From the NCBI GenBank assembly GCA_002344825.1, contig DDUN01000037.1, positions 1-11,892 on the forward strand: a DNA stretch of 11,892 nt, in the 5' to 3' direction. Below the pieces are notes generated by a model, which was not told where the DNA came from, made no database searches, and was given only the letters and a program-made list of their open reading frames with translations. The DNA is from Candidatus Multiplicimicrobium inquinatum (GTDB taxonomy: Bacteria; Omnitrophota; Omnitrophia; Omnitrophales; Aquincolibacteriaceae). Shown here piece after piece: positions 1 through 6,218 of this stretch (position 1 is the stretch's first letter; each line of letters opens with the position of its first letter). A program made the translations under genes and the position numbers.

Positions 1-1753
1 AGTGGGGGGCAATATCCTTCACAATCTCGTCGGAAATAGGCGCGGCATCTGTTGCTTTTGCTTCAGGAATTTCAAAGCCATCTAACCGCAAAACAGATTC
101 CATGACTTCTTTAAAGACAGGGCCGGCAACCGTACCGCCATAGTAAAGCGGACGTGCCTCATCCAAAACAACGAGCATGACATAGCGAGGATTCTCAGCC
201 GGAGCAAACCCCATAAAAGAAGACATAAATTTATCGTGAGAATATGTTTTACCAACCACTTTTTGCGCGGTTCCTGTTTTGCCGCCCACCTGAAAACCGT
301 TTATCTTGGCTGTTTGCCCTGTTCCCCGCTCAACCACTTGAACAAGCATTTTTCGGACTTCATCCGCAACCTCAGGCTTAATAATCTGAACAGGCGGCTC
401 ATGTTTATTTTTTAAAATCGCGACCCCCGCGGAATCTTCGATTTTTTCAATAATATACGGTTTAACTAATTTACCTCCGTTAGCGATCACCGCGAGCATT
501 CGCACCATCTGAAGTGGAGTGACAAGTACCTCATGCCCAATCGGAATATTGTAGGGTGATGTCCTCGACCAATTCTTGGGCGGACGCGTAAACCCCCGTG
601 CTTCTCCCGGAAAATCAACTCCGGTCGGTTTGCCGAAGCCAAACGCATCAATGTACTTTTGAAATTCCTCCGGCTTCATTTTTAAACCGATTTTTACGGT
701 TCCGATATTGCTGGATTTTGCCATAATATCTACGACCGAAAGCTTCCCATAAGCATGCACGTCATGCAGGATGCGCCCGCCTCCGTAAGCCCATTTGCCG
801 TTTTCACAGTAGAACGTTGTTTCCGGAGTAACATAACCCAAGTCCAGTGCTCCACTGATCGCGACAATTTTAAAAATAGAGCCCGGCTCATACATATCGG
901 TGATCACACGGTTACGCCGATTCGCGGCATTGGAGTTTTTAAATTCGTTCGGATCATAAGTGGGGCGATTGGCCATCGCTAAGATTTCGCCTGTGTTGGG
1001 ATTCATAACAATCGCGAAGGCCGCTTTCGCCTTCCACTTCCGATAAGCCTGATCTAAGGCTTTCTCCGTAAAATGCTGAACTTGCTGGTCAATCGTCAGT
1101 TCAATTTGGCCGCCATCAATCGCTGGCAAGTAACTTTTCTCAAACGCTTTTATTTGTCTTCCCATAGCATCACGAATGGTTTGTTTGTGTCCCGGAACTC
1201 CTCGTAAATAACGGTCCAGATGCATTTCCATACCTTCAATTCCTTCACTATCAACATTGGTAAACCCAATAACTTGTGAAAGAAATTCGCCGTAGGGATA
1301 GACACGCTGATACTCCTCCATAATTCCAAGCGCGGCACTTCCGATTTGTTTAATTTCCTGAGCTTGCTCGGCGTTTACTTTTCTTTTAATCCATACAAAT
1401 GACTTTGAGCGGGCTAATTTTGAATCAAGCGTATTGCGGGGAATATTTAAAATCTTGGCTAACTTTGTAGCAACTTTTTTTCGGTCGTCATCAAAAAGAA
1501 TACGGGGTACGGCATAAATAGACGGCGCCTTGATGTTTGAAACTAAGTCTTTTCCGTTGCGATCACGAATCACTCCGCGAACCGGGGGAATATCCAGAGT
1601 CAGGTGATGCTGGCGGTAGGCTTGCTTGAGGTGAGCATCCCTATAAATCCACATCAAATTGAACAGCTGAAAAAGAATCGTGGCGTATCCCAAAAGGACG
1701 AAGAAAACAAGGATCCGCTGACGGATACCAGACAGCTCGATCCGAATGCTCAT
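1..1753 (-). CDS. ftsI: FtsI/PBP2b-type septal peptidoglycan transpeptidase (3' end outside window)
   Basis: Class B penicillin-binding protein that cross-links septal peptidoglycan in the periplasm as part of the divisome. The reading frame is open from ATG at 1753 to the window edge, giving 584 residues without a stop. A short cytoplasmic N-terminus is followed by one membrane anchor (about 13-36). A dimerisation domain starts at the RGVIRDRNG motif (59-67). The transpeptidase domain has all three catalytic motifs: SIFK with nucleophile S292 and K295, SSN (347-349) and KTG (492-494, in GGKTGTAQ). It starts 3 nt after the ftsL-like stop with no strong Shine-Dalgarno sequence, so translation is probably coupled. 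SIFK replaces the more common STFK. About 20-25 residues of linker-like sequence follow the end of the transpeptidase fold, so a further C-terminal segment, possibly a PASTA domain, may lie outside the window. The identity is clear; the choice between FtsI and SpoVD-like naming rests on dcw context. Confidence 0.95.
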   Translation of the reverse strand, partial: MSIRIELSGIRQRILVFFVLLGYATILFQLFNLMWIYRDAHLKQAYRQHHLTLDIPPVRGVIRDRNGKDLVSNIKAPSIYAVPRILFDDDRKKVATKLAKILNIPRNTLDSKLARSKSFVWIKRKVNAEQAQEIKQIGSAALGIMEEYQRVYPYGEFLSQVIGFTNVDSEGIEGMEMHLDRYLRGVPGHKQTIRDAMGRQIKAFEKSYLPAIDGGQIELTIDQQVQHFTEKALDQAYRKWKAKAAFAIVMNPNTGEILAMANRPTYDPNEFKNSNAANRRNRVITDMYEPGSIFKIVAISGALDLGYVTPETTFYCENGKWAYGGGRILHDVHAYGKLSVVDIMAKSSNIGTVKIGLKMKPEEFQKYIDAFGFGKPTGVDFPGEARGFTRPPKNWSRTSPYNIPIGHEVLVTPLQMVRMLAVIANGGKLVKPYIIEKIEDSAGVAILKNKHEPPVQIIKPEVADEVRKMLVQVVERGTGQTAKINGFQVGGKTGTAQKVVGKTYSHDKFMSSFMGFAPAENPRYVMLVVLDEARPLYYGGTVAGPVFKEVMESVLRLDGFEIPEAKATDAAPISDEIVKDIAPH

Positions 1754-1756
1754 AAA

Positions 1757-2155
1757 TTAGGCTTCGGCGTTATCACTCTTTGCGTGGGCGACTTGGATCC
1801 AACTATTGAAGGTCTGCTGAAGAAACTGCGGAAATCCTGCTGCTTTTGCGGCTAAAGGCAATGTCCGGCCTTGCGATTCAACCGAAGAGAATGACTGAGG
1901 AATTCTGTAAACCATTTCCGGCAACGCAAGTTTCATTTCATACTCACGGATACGGCCTTCGAGAAGATGAGGGGCTTTATAACGGTCTACTTCAAACTTA
2001 AGCTTACGGAATTGTTCGGTTGACACATGTATTTTTTCGGAAGCACGGTGAATATCATAAGAAGCGAGAAAGGTGACAACTTGCAGGTGCACGTAAAAAA
2101 TTACGAGTGAACAGCATCCAAAAATGCCAAGTATGATTCGGCCTGTGCCTCTCAT
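1757..2155 (-). CDS. ftsL: FtsL-like divisome membrane protein
   Basis: Probable small bitopic divisome protein that links early division proteins to the FtsWI synthase. The 132 residues show a short basic N-terminus, one hydrophobic membrane segment (about 7-29), then a periplasmic helical region (about 35-78) suited to a coiled coil. A KAPHLLEGRIRE stretch (60-71) and a proline-containing turn after it resemble the end of the FtsL zipper. The C-terminal 45 residues are low in conserved features. The ATG overlaps the rsmH stop by 4 nt (ATGA), and ftsI begins 3 nt after its stop. FtsL proteins are very divergent, so the assignment rests mainly on size, topology and position between rsmH and ftsI. 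Confidence 0.75.
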   Translation of the reverse strand: MRGTGRIILGIFGCCSLVIFYVHLQVVTFLASYDIHRASEKIHVSTEQFRKLKFEVDRYKAPHLLEGRIREYEMKLALPEMVYRIPQSFSSVESQGRTLPLAAKAAGFPQFLQQTFNSWIQVAHAKSDNAEA

Positions 2156-3066
2156 GATCTCTTTTCTATCACTCGGAGTTTCGCGCTGCGGGAACGAGAG
2201 TTCTCGCGCACTTCATCGAGCGTTGGTGTAATTGGTTTTTTATTAATCAAAAAACCTTCACGTGATCGCATCTTATCACGAAAAAAGTTTTTTACAAGAC
2301 GGTCTTCCAAAGAATGAAAACTAATCACGGCCATTTTGCCGCCTTCATTTAAAAAGTTAAATCCGGCATCCATCCCTTCCTGCAATGCCCCCAACTCGTC
2401 ATTCACCGCGATCCGCAAACCTTGAAAAATCCGGGTTGCCGGATGCAGCCGGCCCTGCCGCGGCAATATTTTCTCAATTGCCTGAGCCAAATCATGGGTT
2501 GTTTCAAATTTTTTCTTGGTTCTTCGGTCACAAATCATGCGGGTTACCTTGCGCGCAGAACGTTCCTCTCCATATTCGAAGAAAATGCGGTCGAGCTCTT
2601 TGGCAGGTAAATAATTCACCAAATCCGCAGCTGTGTCCCCTTCAGTGAAGTTCATGCGCATATCAAGCGGCCCCTCCTTCTGAAAGCTAAAACCTCGTTC
2701 GGCAGTATCAATCTGAAACGATGAAATCCCAACATCTAATAAAACGGCATCGGCACCTGAAATATGAAGATCTTTTAGCACCTGATTCATCCCGCGGAAG
2801 TTCGATTGGATAATTTGAATCCGTTTCTCACCCGCAAACTTCTCTTGGCAGCGCTTAATCGCTTCTTCATCCTGATCAAACCCGACTAACCTACCTTCCG
2901 GACCTATCTGCGCGAGCATCGCCTCGGCATGCCCGCCTCCGCCTAAAGTCCCGTCGATTACGACGGCCCCAGGCTTCAGCTCGAGATACCGCAGTACCTC
3001 GTCAATCAGAACCGGCTTATGCGGCAAAGCTGCGAAGCGCCTCTTCTTCCGAAGAATACGACTCAA
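2152..3066 (-). CDS. rsmH: RsmH, 16S rRNA m4C1402 methyltransferase
   Basis: SAM-dependent enzyme that N4-methylates C1402 of 16S rRNA in the ribosomal P site. It is a standard member of the dcw cluster. Visible family features are the conserved HKPVLIDEVL start region (16-25), the SAM-binding DGTLGGGGHAE loop (38-48), the acidic end of the second strand (FDQDE, 63-67), DVGISSFQID (111-120), RGFSFQKEGPLDMRMN (124-139), ATRIFQGLRIAVNDEL (210-225), ISFHSLEDR (248-256) and a C-terminal SRSRSAKLR tail. The length of 304 is normal. Two starts are possible, both TTG. The one given at 3066 overlaps the STAS gene by 50 nt. A TTG at 3027, after a GAAGAGG-like sequence, would start the protein at MPHKPVL, closer to the usual family N-terminus, and would cut the overlap to 11 nt. 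The 3' end overlaps the ftsL-like ATG by 4 nt. Confidence 0.95.
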   Translation of the reverse strand: MSRILRKKRRFAALPHKPVLIDEVLRYLELKPGAVVIDGTLGGGGHAEAMLAQIGPEGRLVGFDQDEEAIKRCQEKFAGEKRIQIIQSNFRGMNQVLKDLHISGADAVLLDVGISSFQIDTAERGFSFQKEGPLDMRMNFTEGDTAADLVNYLPAKELDRIFFEYGEERSARKVTRMICDRRTKKKFETTHDLAQAIEKILPRQGRLHPATRIFQGLRIAVNDELGALQEGMDAGFNFLNEGGKMAVISFHSLEDRLVKNFFRDKMRSREGFLINKKPITPTLDEVRENSRSRSAKLRVIEKRS

Positions 3067-3358
3067 TCAAAGCGCCCACTCCAATCATGCGAAGTGTTTT
3101 TTCAACTTCGGGACGAAGATTGCAAATTTTGATATCACCCTTACGCTCACGAACATGACGGAGACGGTCAACTAAGATTCCGATCCCGGCAAGCTCGACG
3201 CGTTGGGTTGAACCCATATCGAGAACCCATTTTTTATGATTACGGTTTAAAAGGCGGTTCATGCGCCCCTTCATGCGGGTCATTTCCATCGCACTTAAAT
3301 CGCCCTCACATTTCAGTACATCGACGCCCCATCGAACCATTTTATTCTGCGCTGCCAT
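3017..3358 (-). CDS. STAS-domain protein (anti-sigma factor antagonist-like) inside the dcw cluster
   Basis: A single STAS domain of 113 residues, the fold used by SpoIIAA/RsbV antagonists that bind anti-sigma kinases and by RsbR/S-type scaffold proteins. The strand-helix order fits: strand with CEGDLSA (17-23), helix 24-38, KKWVLDMGS strand (42-50), the loop VELAGIGIL (54-62), helix 63-72, KGDIKICNL strand (73-81) and the terminal helix with VEKTLRMIGV. In SpoIIAA-type proteins the loop reads D-S-S-G-[LI]-G with a phosphorylatable Ser. Here the equivalent is E55-L56-A57-G58, so the phosphosite is Ala. No cognate kinase or phosphatase is in the window. The gene lies between mraZ and rsmH, with a strong AAGGAGG ribosome site 4 nt from its ATG that overlaps the mraZ stop. 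It could be a constitutive binding partner linking envelope stress or sigma control to division; that role is inference. Confidence 0.85.
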   Translation of the reverse strand: MAAQNKMVRWGVDVLKCEGDLSAMEMTRMKGRMNRLLNRNHKKWVLDMGSTQRVELAGIGILVDRLRHVRERKGDIKICNLRPEVEKTLRMIGVGALIESYSSEEEALRSFAA

Positions 3359-3362
3359 AAGC

Positions 3363-3369
3363 CCTCCTT
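3363..3369 (-). promoter_or_regulatory. Strong Shine-Dalgarno site of the STAS gene
   Basis: The minus strand reads AAGGAGG, ending 4 nt before the STAS ATG at 3358. The site overlaps the TAA stop of mraZ (3368-3370). It is the strongest ribosome site seen in the cluster and fixes the STAS start. Confidence 0.75.
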
Positions 3370-3826
3370 AAGGGTTATTAGATTGGGATGAATCCTGAAT
3401 TAATTTTTCGCCGAGCTCTTCAAATTGCCCGCTGTTATTTTTCAAAAAGTCCTGCCATTTGTCTTTGGCCCAAATTTCGATGCGGGAGGAAACCCCCACG
3501 ATCATGACTTCGGTTTTAATTTCTGCGTGGGTCTTTAAATAGTCCGGAATCAAAATACGTCCCTGCTTATCGCAAACCACATCCGTAGCACCGGAAAAAA
3601 GTAACCGGTTAAAGTTGCGGGATTCACCGCGAACAAAAGGCTTCTCGCTGTATTCTTTCTCGACTGTCTTCCAGTGTTCTTCGGTAAAAAGAAATAAACA
3701 CTGGTCCAAGCCACGTGTGATGAAGAAGCGCTCAACATAGCGCTCTTTGAAGATTTCGCGGAAGCGGGCAGGCACGATGACGCGGCTCTTGGCATCCAGC
3801 GCGTGTTCGTATTCACCGTAAAACAT
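3368..3826 (-). CDS. mraZ: MraZ, transcriptional regulator of the dcw cluster
   Basis: Nucleoid-associated regulator that forms ring oligomers and, in E. coli, represses its own division and cell wall operon by binding tandem GTGG-type repeats. The 152 residues contain two SpoVT/AbrB-like MraZ domains with the DNA-contact motifs DAKSRVIVPARFRE (11-24) and DKQGRILIPDYL (86-97). The start MFYGEYEHALD is typical of the family. The length matches family members, and the tail (about 133-152) is polar and probably disordered. The ATG at 3826 has GAGG at 3836-3839, 9 nt upstream. Three matching MraZ boxes and a near-consensus promoter lie directly upstream (3864-3929), so autoregulation is likely. 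It is the first gene of the STAS-rsmH-ftsL-ftsI operon. Confidence 0.97.
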   Translation of the reverse strand: MFYGEYEHALDAKSRVIVPARFREIFKERYVERFFITRGLDQCLFLFTEEHWKTVEKEYSEKPFVRGESRNFNRLLFSGATDVVCDKQGRILIPDYLKTHAEIKTEVMIVGVSSRIEIWAKDKWQDFLKNNSGQFEELGEKLIQDSSQSNNP

Positions 3827-3863
3827 TTTATTTTGCCTCGCCTATCTGCTTAAACATTTGCAC

Positions 3864-3890
3864 TCCACTTTCCTCCACTTTCAACCACTT
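3864..3890 (-). promoter_or_regulatory. Three tandem MraZ boxes (GTGG repeats)
   Basis: The minus strand carries three direct copies of AAGTGG(A/T) with an exact 10-bp period. The GTGG cores are at 3885-3888, 3875-3878 and 3865-3868. MraZ of E. coli binds three TGGG-type repeats of 10-bp period placed between promoter and gene, and the layout here is the same, covering roughly +5 to +31 of the predicted transcript. The period of one helical turn fits binding by adjacent subunits of the MraZ ring. Confidence 0.85.
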
Positions 3891-3900
3891 TCTTATGGGC

Positions 3901-3929
3901 AGTATAGAGATCGGCCTATTTCATGTCAA
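3901..3929 (-). promoter_or_regulatory. Sigma70-type promoter of the mraZ/dcw operon
   Basis: On the minus strand TTGACA (3929-3924) is followed by a 17-nt spacer and TATACT (3906-3901). This is a perfect -35 element and a five-of-six -10 element at ideal spacing. The start site is expected near 3894, giving a leader of about 68 nt that includes the MraZ boxes. It is the best promoter in the window. Confidence 0.85.
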
Positions 3930-3966
3930 ACTTTTTTACTTTTTTTTAAATATTTTTTTAAAAAAT
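3930..3966 (-). promoter_or_regulatory. A/T-rich UP-like element upstream of the mraZ promoter
   Basis: Directly upstream of the -35 box the minus strand is almost pure A/T, with several phased A-tracts (runs of 6-8 A). This resembles UP elements bound by the RNA polymerase alpha C-terminal domain and should also bend the DNA. High basal promoter strength, restrained by MraZ, is an inference. Confidence 0.55.
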
Positions 3967-3975
3967 AGGCCTATT
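3964..3975. repeat. Perfect 12-bp palindrome AATAGGCCTATT with a partial copy in the promoter spacer
   Basis: A perfect dyad lies just upstream of the A-tract region. A 10-of-12 copy sharing the eight bases AATAGGCC (minus strand) lies at 3909-3920, inside the spacer of the mraZ promoter, 55 bp away. The pair could be an operator for a regulator other than MraZ. It makes a poor terminator because the stem is short and the loop would be only four bases. Confidence 0.4.
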
Positions 3976-4110
3976 GTGGTATTTAAAGCTAAAGCACACC
4001 ATATATGGGTGGACTAAATAGATTTCGGAGGTGGGAGGAAATAGAAAAGAAATATTTTTAATTGAGTGCTAACGGATTTTCAAAGGAAGAAAGACAAAAA
4101 GAAGCGGAGA
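3976..4110. other. Intergenic DNA between the zinc-ribbon gene and the dcw promoter
   Basis: No coding frame, RNA gene or good intrinsic terminator is visible. Downstream of the zinc-ribbon stop the minus strand is pyrimidine-rich (C/T tracts in 4081-4110). The plus strand has a purine stretch GGAGGTGGGAGGAAAT at 4027-4042 that is not followed by a credible gene. The core motifs of RNase P RNA, sometimes linked to this zinc-ribbon family, were not found. Confidence 0.5.
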
Positions 4111-4827
4111 TCAGACTTTTTCGAAATACAAAACGCGGGAGCAATTATCACAAGTCACAATGGTCTGCCCCATTTGAACCTCATTGATTACTTGAGCACG
4201 CAACGCAGTTTTGCAAGCGCCACAGTACTGTCCCTGAACCGGCGACAAAACAATGCCCTGCTTGTGCGCAGCAATTTGATTGTAAAGCAGGGCGATTGAA
4301 TTCGGCAACGCAGCAACTAAAACATCGCGCTCTTTTTTTAAGTTTTCAACTTCGCTCTTAATGCTGTTTTCGCGAGCGGTAACTTCCTGCTCTTTTTTTT
4401 GATATTCTTTCGCGACAGATTCCAAACGAACCTTTTCCGTTTTAAGCTCACGCGTAGCGGCTTCAACAGCATCCATCGACTTAATGATCTCTTCTTCGAT
4501 CAGAGAGTTATCGGCCTGCAGAGAGGCTATCTCCTGCTTAATGGCCCCATACTCCTTATTGGTCTTAACTAGAGAAAGCTGCCCATCAAGCTTTTTAATA
4601 TCAGCCTCTTTTTTAGCTAAATCACCCTCTTTATTTTTTTGCTTAAGCTGCAAATCCTTCACGGATTGCTCAAGAGCTTGAAGAGAAGCTTGCTGAGCTT
4701 GAAGTTCGGATTTGATCTGCTGTTTGACCGCGGGGATTTCTTTAAGGTCACTTTGGATCACATAAATGCGGGAGTCGCAAGCTTGTGCTTTCTTAAGAGC
4801 ATCTAAATGATCAAGGATGGAATTCAT
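4111..4827 (-). CDS. Coiled-coil protein with C-terminal C4 zinc ribbon (zf-RING_7 / CdsZ-like family)
   Basis: A cytoplasmic protein of 238 residues. Residues from about 5 to 170 form a long coiled coil rich in Lys, Glu and Gln, broken by the family signature NKEYGAIKQEI (90-100). The C-terminal zinc ribbon has four cysteines in two CxxC knuckles: C202/C205 (YCGAC) and C226/C229 (CDNC). The cysteine pattern and the hairpin-coil layout match the widespread PF02591-type family. One chlamydial member, CdsZ, is a type III secretion chaperone, but most members have no settled function and no secretion genes are seen here. The ATG at 4827 has no Shine-Dalgarno sequence, and a -10 box ends only 8 nt upstream, so the transcript is probably leaderless. 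The family's usual N-terminus agrees with this start. Confidence 0.88.
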   Translation of the reverse strand: MNSILDHLDALKKAQACDSRIYVIQSDLKEIPAVKQQIKSELQAQQASLQALEQSVKDLQLKQKNKEGDLAKKEADIKKLDGQLSLVKTNKEYGAIKQEIASLQADNSLIEEEIIKSMDAVEAATRELKTEKVRLESVAKEYQKKEQEVTARENSIKSEVENLKKERDVLVAALPNSIALLYNQIAAHKQGIVLSPVQGQYCGACKTALRAQVINEVQMGQTIVTCDNCSRVLYFEKV

Positions 4828-4835
4828 GGGTGCGG

Positions 4836-4864
4836 ATTATAAAGGACTTCATCGCACCGATCAA
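4836..4864 (-). promoter_or_regulatory. Promoter of the zinc-ribbon gene giving a leaderless or near-leaderless mRNA
   Basis: On the minus strand TTGATC (4864-4859), a 17-nt spacer and a perfect TATAAT (4841-4836) lie in the 48-nt gap after the 175-residue gene. Only 8 nt separate the -10 box from the ATG at 4827, so initiation would fall at or within a few bases of the start codon. Confidence 0.7.
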
Positions 4865-4875
4865 GGCGTAAAAAG

Positions 4876-5403
4876 CTACCCTGCCTTTTTGAGAGCATAG
4901 CGCTTCAACTCAACTCCTATTTCCGTCAACTCCCGAATTTCATCCGATGAGAGTTTCTCTTCACTTTCACGGTCTTGATTTGAGACCATCGATGCCAAGG
5001 AGTCCTTGGGCTCAGTGACAGAGTCCAGCTCCCGAGTCACAACCCTGCCATCTGCGAGATGAGAGTAAATCCACACACGTACCGGAAAATCTGTCGAAAG
5101 CCCTTCATGCCCAAGTCCCTGTGCCCAGTTTTCAGGAATACACAGGACGAGTCGGCCGCCCTCTGAAATATGAGGCTTAAGCCGGTCAGACTCCGCTCTC
5201 AATCTTTCAGCCGTAATAGGCAAAGACTCCTCATAAAAAATACGCACCCAAAGCTTCCGGTCACGGGATAAAGCTAAAAATGGCTCGCCCCAACTCAAAT
5301 CCCACTTATCTGACGGGGAAAGTAAATTTAAAGATCCGACCACCTTATGGAATAATTCGCGTCGGGAATCAAAATCGGCAACCACGGAAGTTTTCAAGGG
5401 CAT
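4876..5403 (-). CDS. Unrecognised 175-residue protein, third gene of the ParA-CBM cassette
   Basis: I do not recognise a family. The protein has no signal peptide or membrane segment and should be cytoplasmic. Residues 1-115 look like a compact alpha/beta domain: helix 12-25, strand KLWVRIFY (50-57), helix 63-78, strand GGRLVLCIP (82-90) and strand PVRVWIYS (107-114). It has many tryptophans (W34, W38, W52, W93, W111). Residues 128-160 are acidic, Ser-rich and probably disordered, and a short amphipathic helix ends the protein (153-172). Its ATG lies 10 nt inside the end of the preceding gene, which indicates translational coupling and a shared role with the ParA-CBM protein and the MinD-like protein. 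A 48-nt gap with a new promoter follows, so it appears to close the cassette. Confidence 0.8.
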   Translation of the reverse strand: MPLKTSVVADFDSRRELFHKVVGSLNLLSPSDKWDLSWGEPFLALSRDRKLWVRIFYEESLPITAERLRAESDRLKPHISEGGRLVLCIPENWAQGLGHEGLSTDFPVRVWIYSHLADGRVVTRELDSVTEPKDSLASMVSNQDRESEEKLSSDEIRELTEIGVELKRYALKKAG

Positions 5404-6218
5404 ATTTGAGCCCCCTGTTTCTTTTCAACCCAGGATAAAAAACGCAACTTTTCCAGATTCATCTTTCGAAAAAGGCTGCCTGCCCCCCAGTTCGTCCAAC
5501 GTAAATCTTGCGAAAGCCCTGCCCCCCCGCGGCTTAAATGCAAAGTCCCTAAATAATTTGAGTTTAAACTTAAGCGCTTGGACACAAAATCAGAAAACAA
5601 CTCATAGACACGCGCTGACAGTCCGGCCGCGTCATCCGCGTCAAAAACAATCGATATGTCCGCTGAAAGACCGCAAGCCGCCATTTTCTTTAATTTACGA
5701 TAAGTCTCCGTAATTGACTCAACCTGCGGATGCATAAACAAAACCACACGGTCTAGGGATTTAATCAAGTCAGGAGATTTCAGCAAGACATTCATTTTCA
5801 TCTCCAAAAAAATCCGATTTCCAAACTCAAAGCTTAATGCCCCGTCATAAGTCATCAGTTTAGAAGAAAAAGCTTCATTTATTTGAGAAGCCGGCACACA
5901 CAGCCTTCGGAGAGAGTCGTTCCAGGGCTCAGATTTAGGTACGGATTCGGTCTGTTTTCGCTCCGTTCCGACCGTGATAAGCAGCCCGGGAGAATGGGGT
6001 GAAACCAGTTTGGAAGCAAAATAATTATTTAAAAAATGAGCATCCGCTTCATCATCCACGCTCCAAGAAAAAACAATCTCCGGCTGACCAAGAAGACTGC
6101 TTGGGGGCAAGACTGAATCAGGCTCATGGACAACCATCGAATCAGACAATCGAGAAGTTTTCGTAAAAAGCGGTGAAATCTCCGATAAGCCCCGCTTAAG
6201 TTTTAATCGCTCTTTCAC
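5394..6218 (-). CDS. Degenerate MinD/FlhG-like protein lacking a Walker A motif
   Basis: A 274-residue cytoplasmic protein without a firm family match. The C-terminal half follows the MinD/FlhG pattern: SLDRVVLFMHPQVESITETY (154-173) resembles the aDrvvvvttPE..SitDaY core, then K175/K177-K178, a SADISIVFDAD strand (185-195) where FlhG has lvvN, helix ARVYELFSDFVSKRL (202-216) and NYLGTLHLSRG (221-231) where FlhG has ylG.ip.D. The N-terminal half has strand EIVFSWSV (47-54) and helix FLNNYFASKL (62-71), placed as around a P-loop. The loop itself is DDEADAH (55-61), with no GKGGxGKT, and no aspartate ends the Walker B-like strand (RIFLEMKMN, 135-143). It is therefore predicted to be a pseudo-ATPase. 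It starts with GTG in a GTGA overlap with the ParA-CBM stop, so a partner role is likely. The fold call is by eye; the gene call is firm. Confidence 0.75.
   Translation of the reverse strand: MKERLKLKRGLSEISPLFTKTSRLSDSMVVHEPDSVLPPSSLLGQPEIVFSWSVDDEADAHFLNNYFASKLVSPHSPGLLITVGTERKQTESVPKSEPWNDSLRRLCVPASQINEAFSSKLMTYDGALSFEFGNRIFLEMKMNVLLKSPDLIKSLDRVVLFMHPQVESITETYRKLKKMAACGLSADISIVFDADDAAGLSARVYELFSDFVSKRLSLNSNYLGTLHLSRGGAGLSQDLRWTNWGAGSLFRKMNLEKLRFLSWVEKKQGAQICP

Noticed and set aside
3550..3816. Second minus-strand frame inside mraZ (about 88 codons)
   Set aside because: It overlaps the MraZ domain in another frame and encodes a low-quality Ser/Arg-rich product. The mraZ frame carries all conserved motifs.
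3827..4110. RNase P RNA or another structured RNA in the largest intergenic gap
   Set aside because: The core RNase P motifs were not found, the space is partly used by the dcw promoter, and the remainder shows only A/T tracts and pyrimidine runs.
4842..4875. AAAAAG...CTTTTT inverted repeat after the 175-residue gene as an intrinsic terminator
   Set aside because: The stem is only six mostly A/T pairs and overlaps the stop codon and the next promoter, with no G/C-rich core. It is too weak to call.
4876..5403. DUF4912-type domain in the 175-residue protein
   Set aside because: Strand and tryptophan content brought it to mind, but I could not place the characteristic motif pattern, so no family is claimed.
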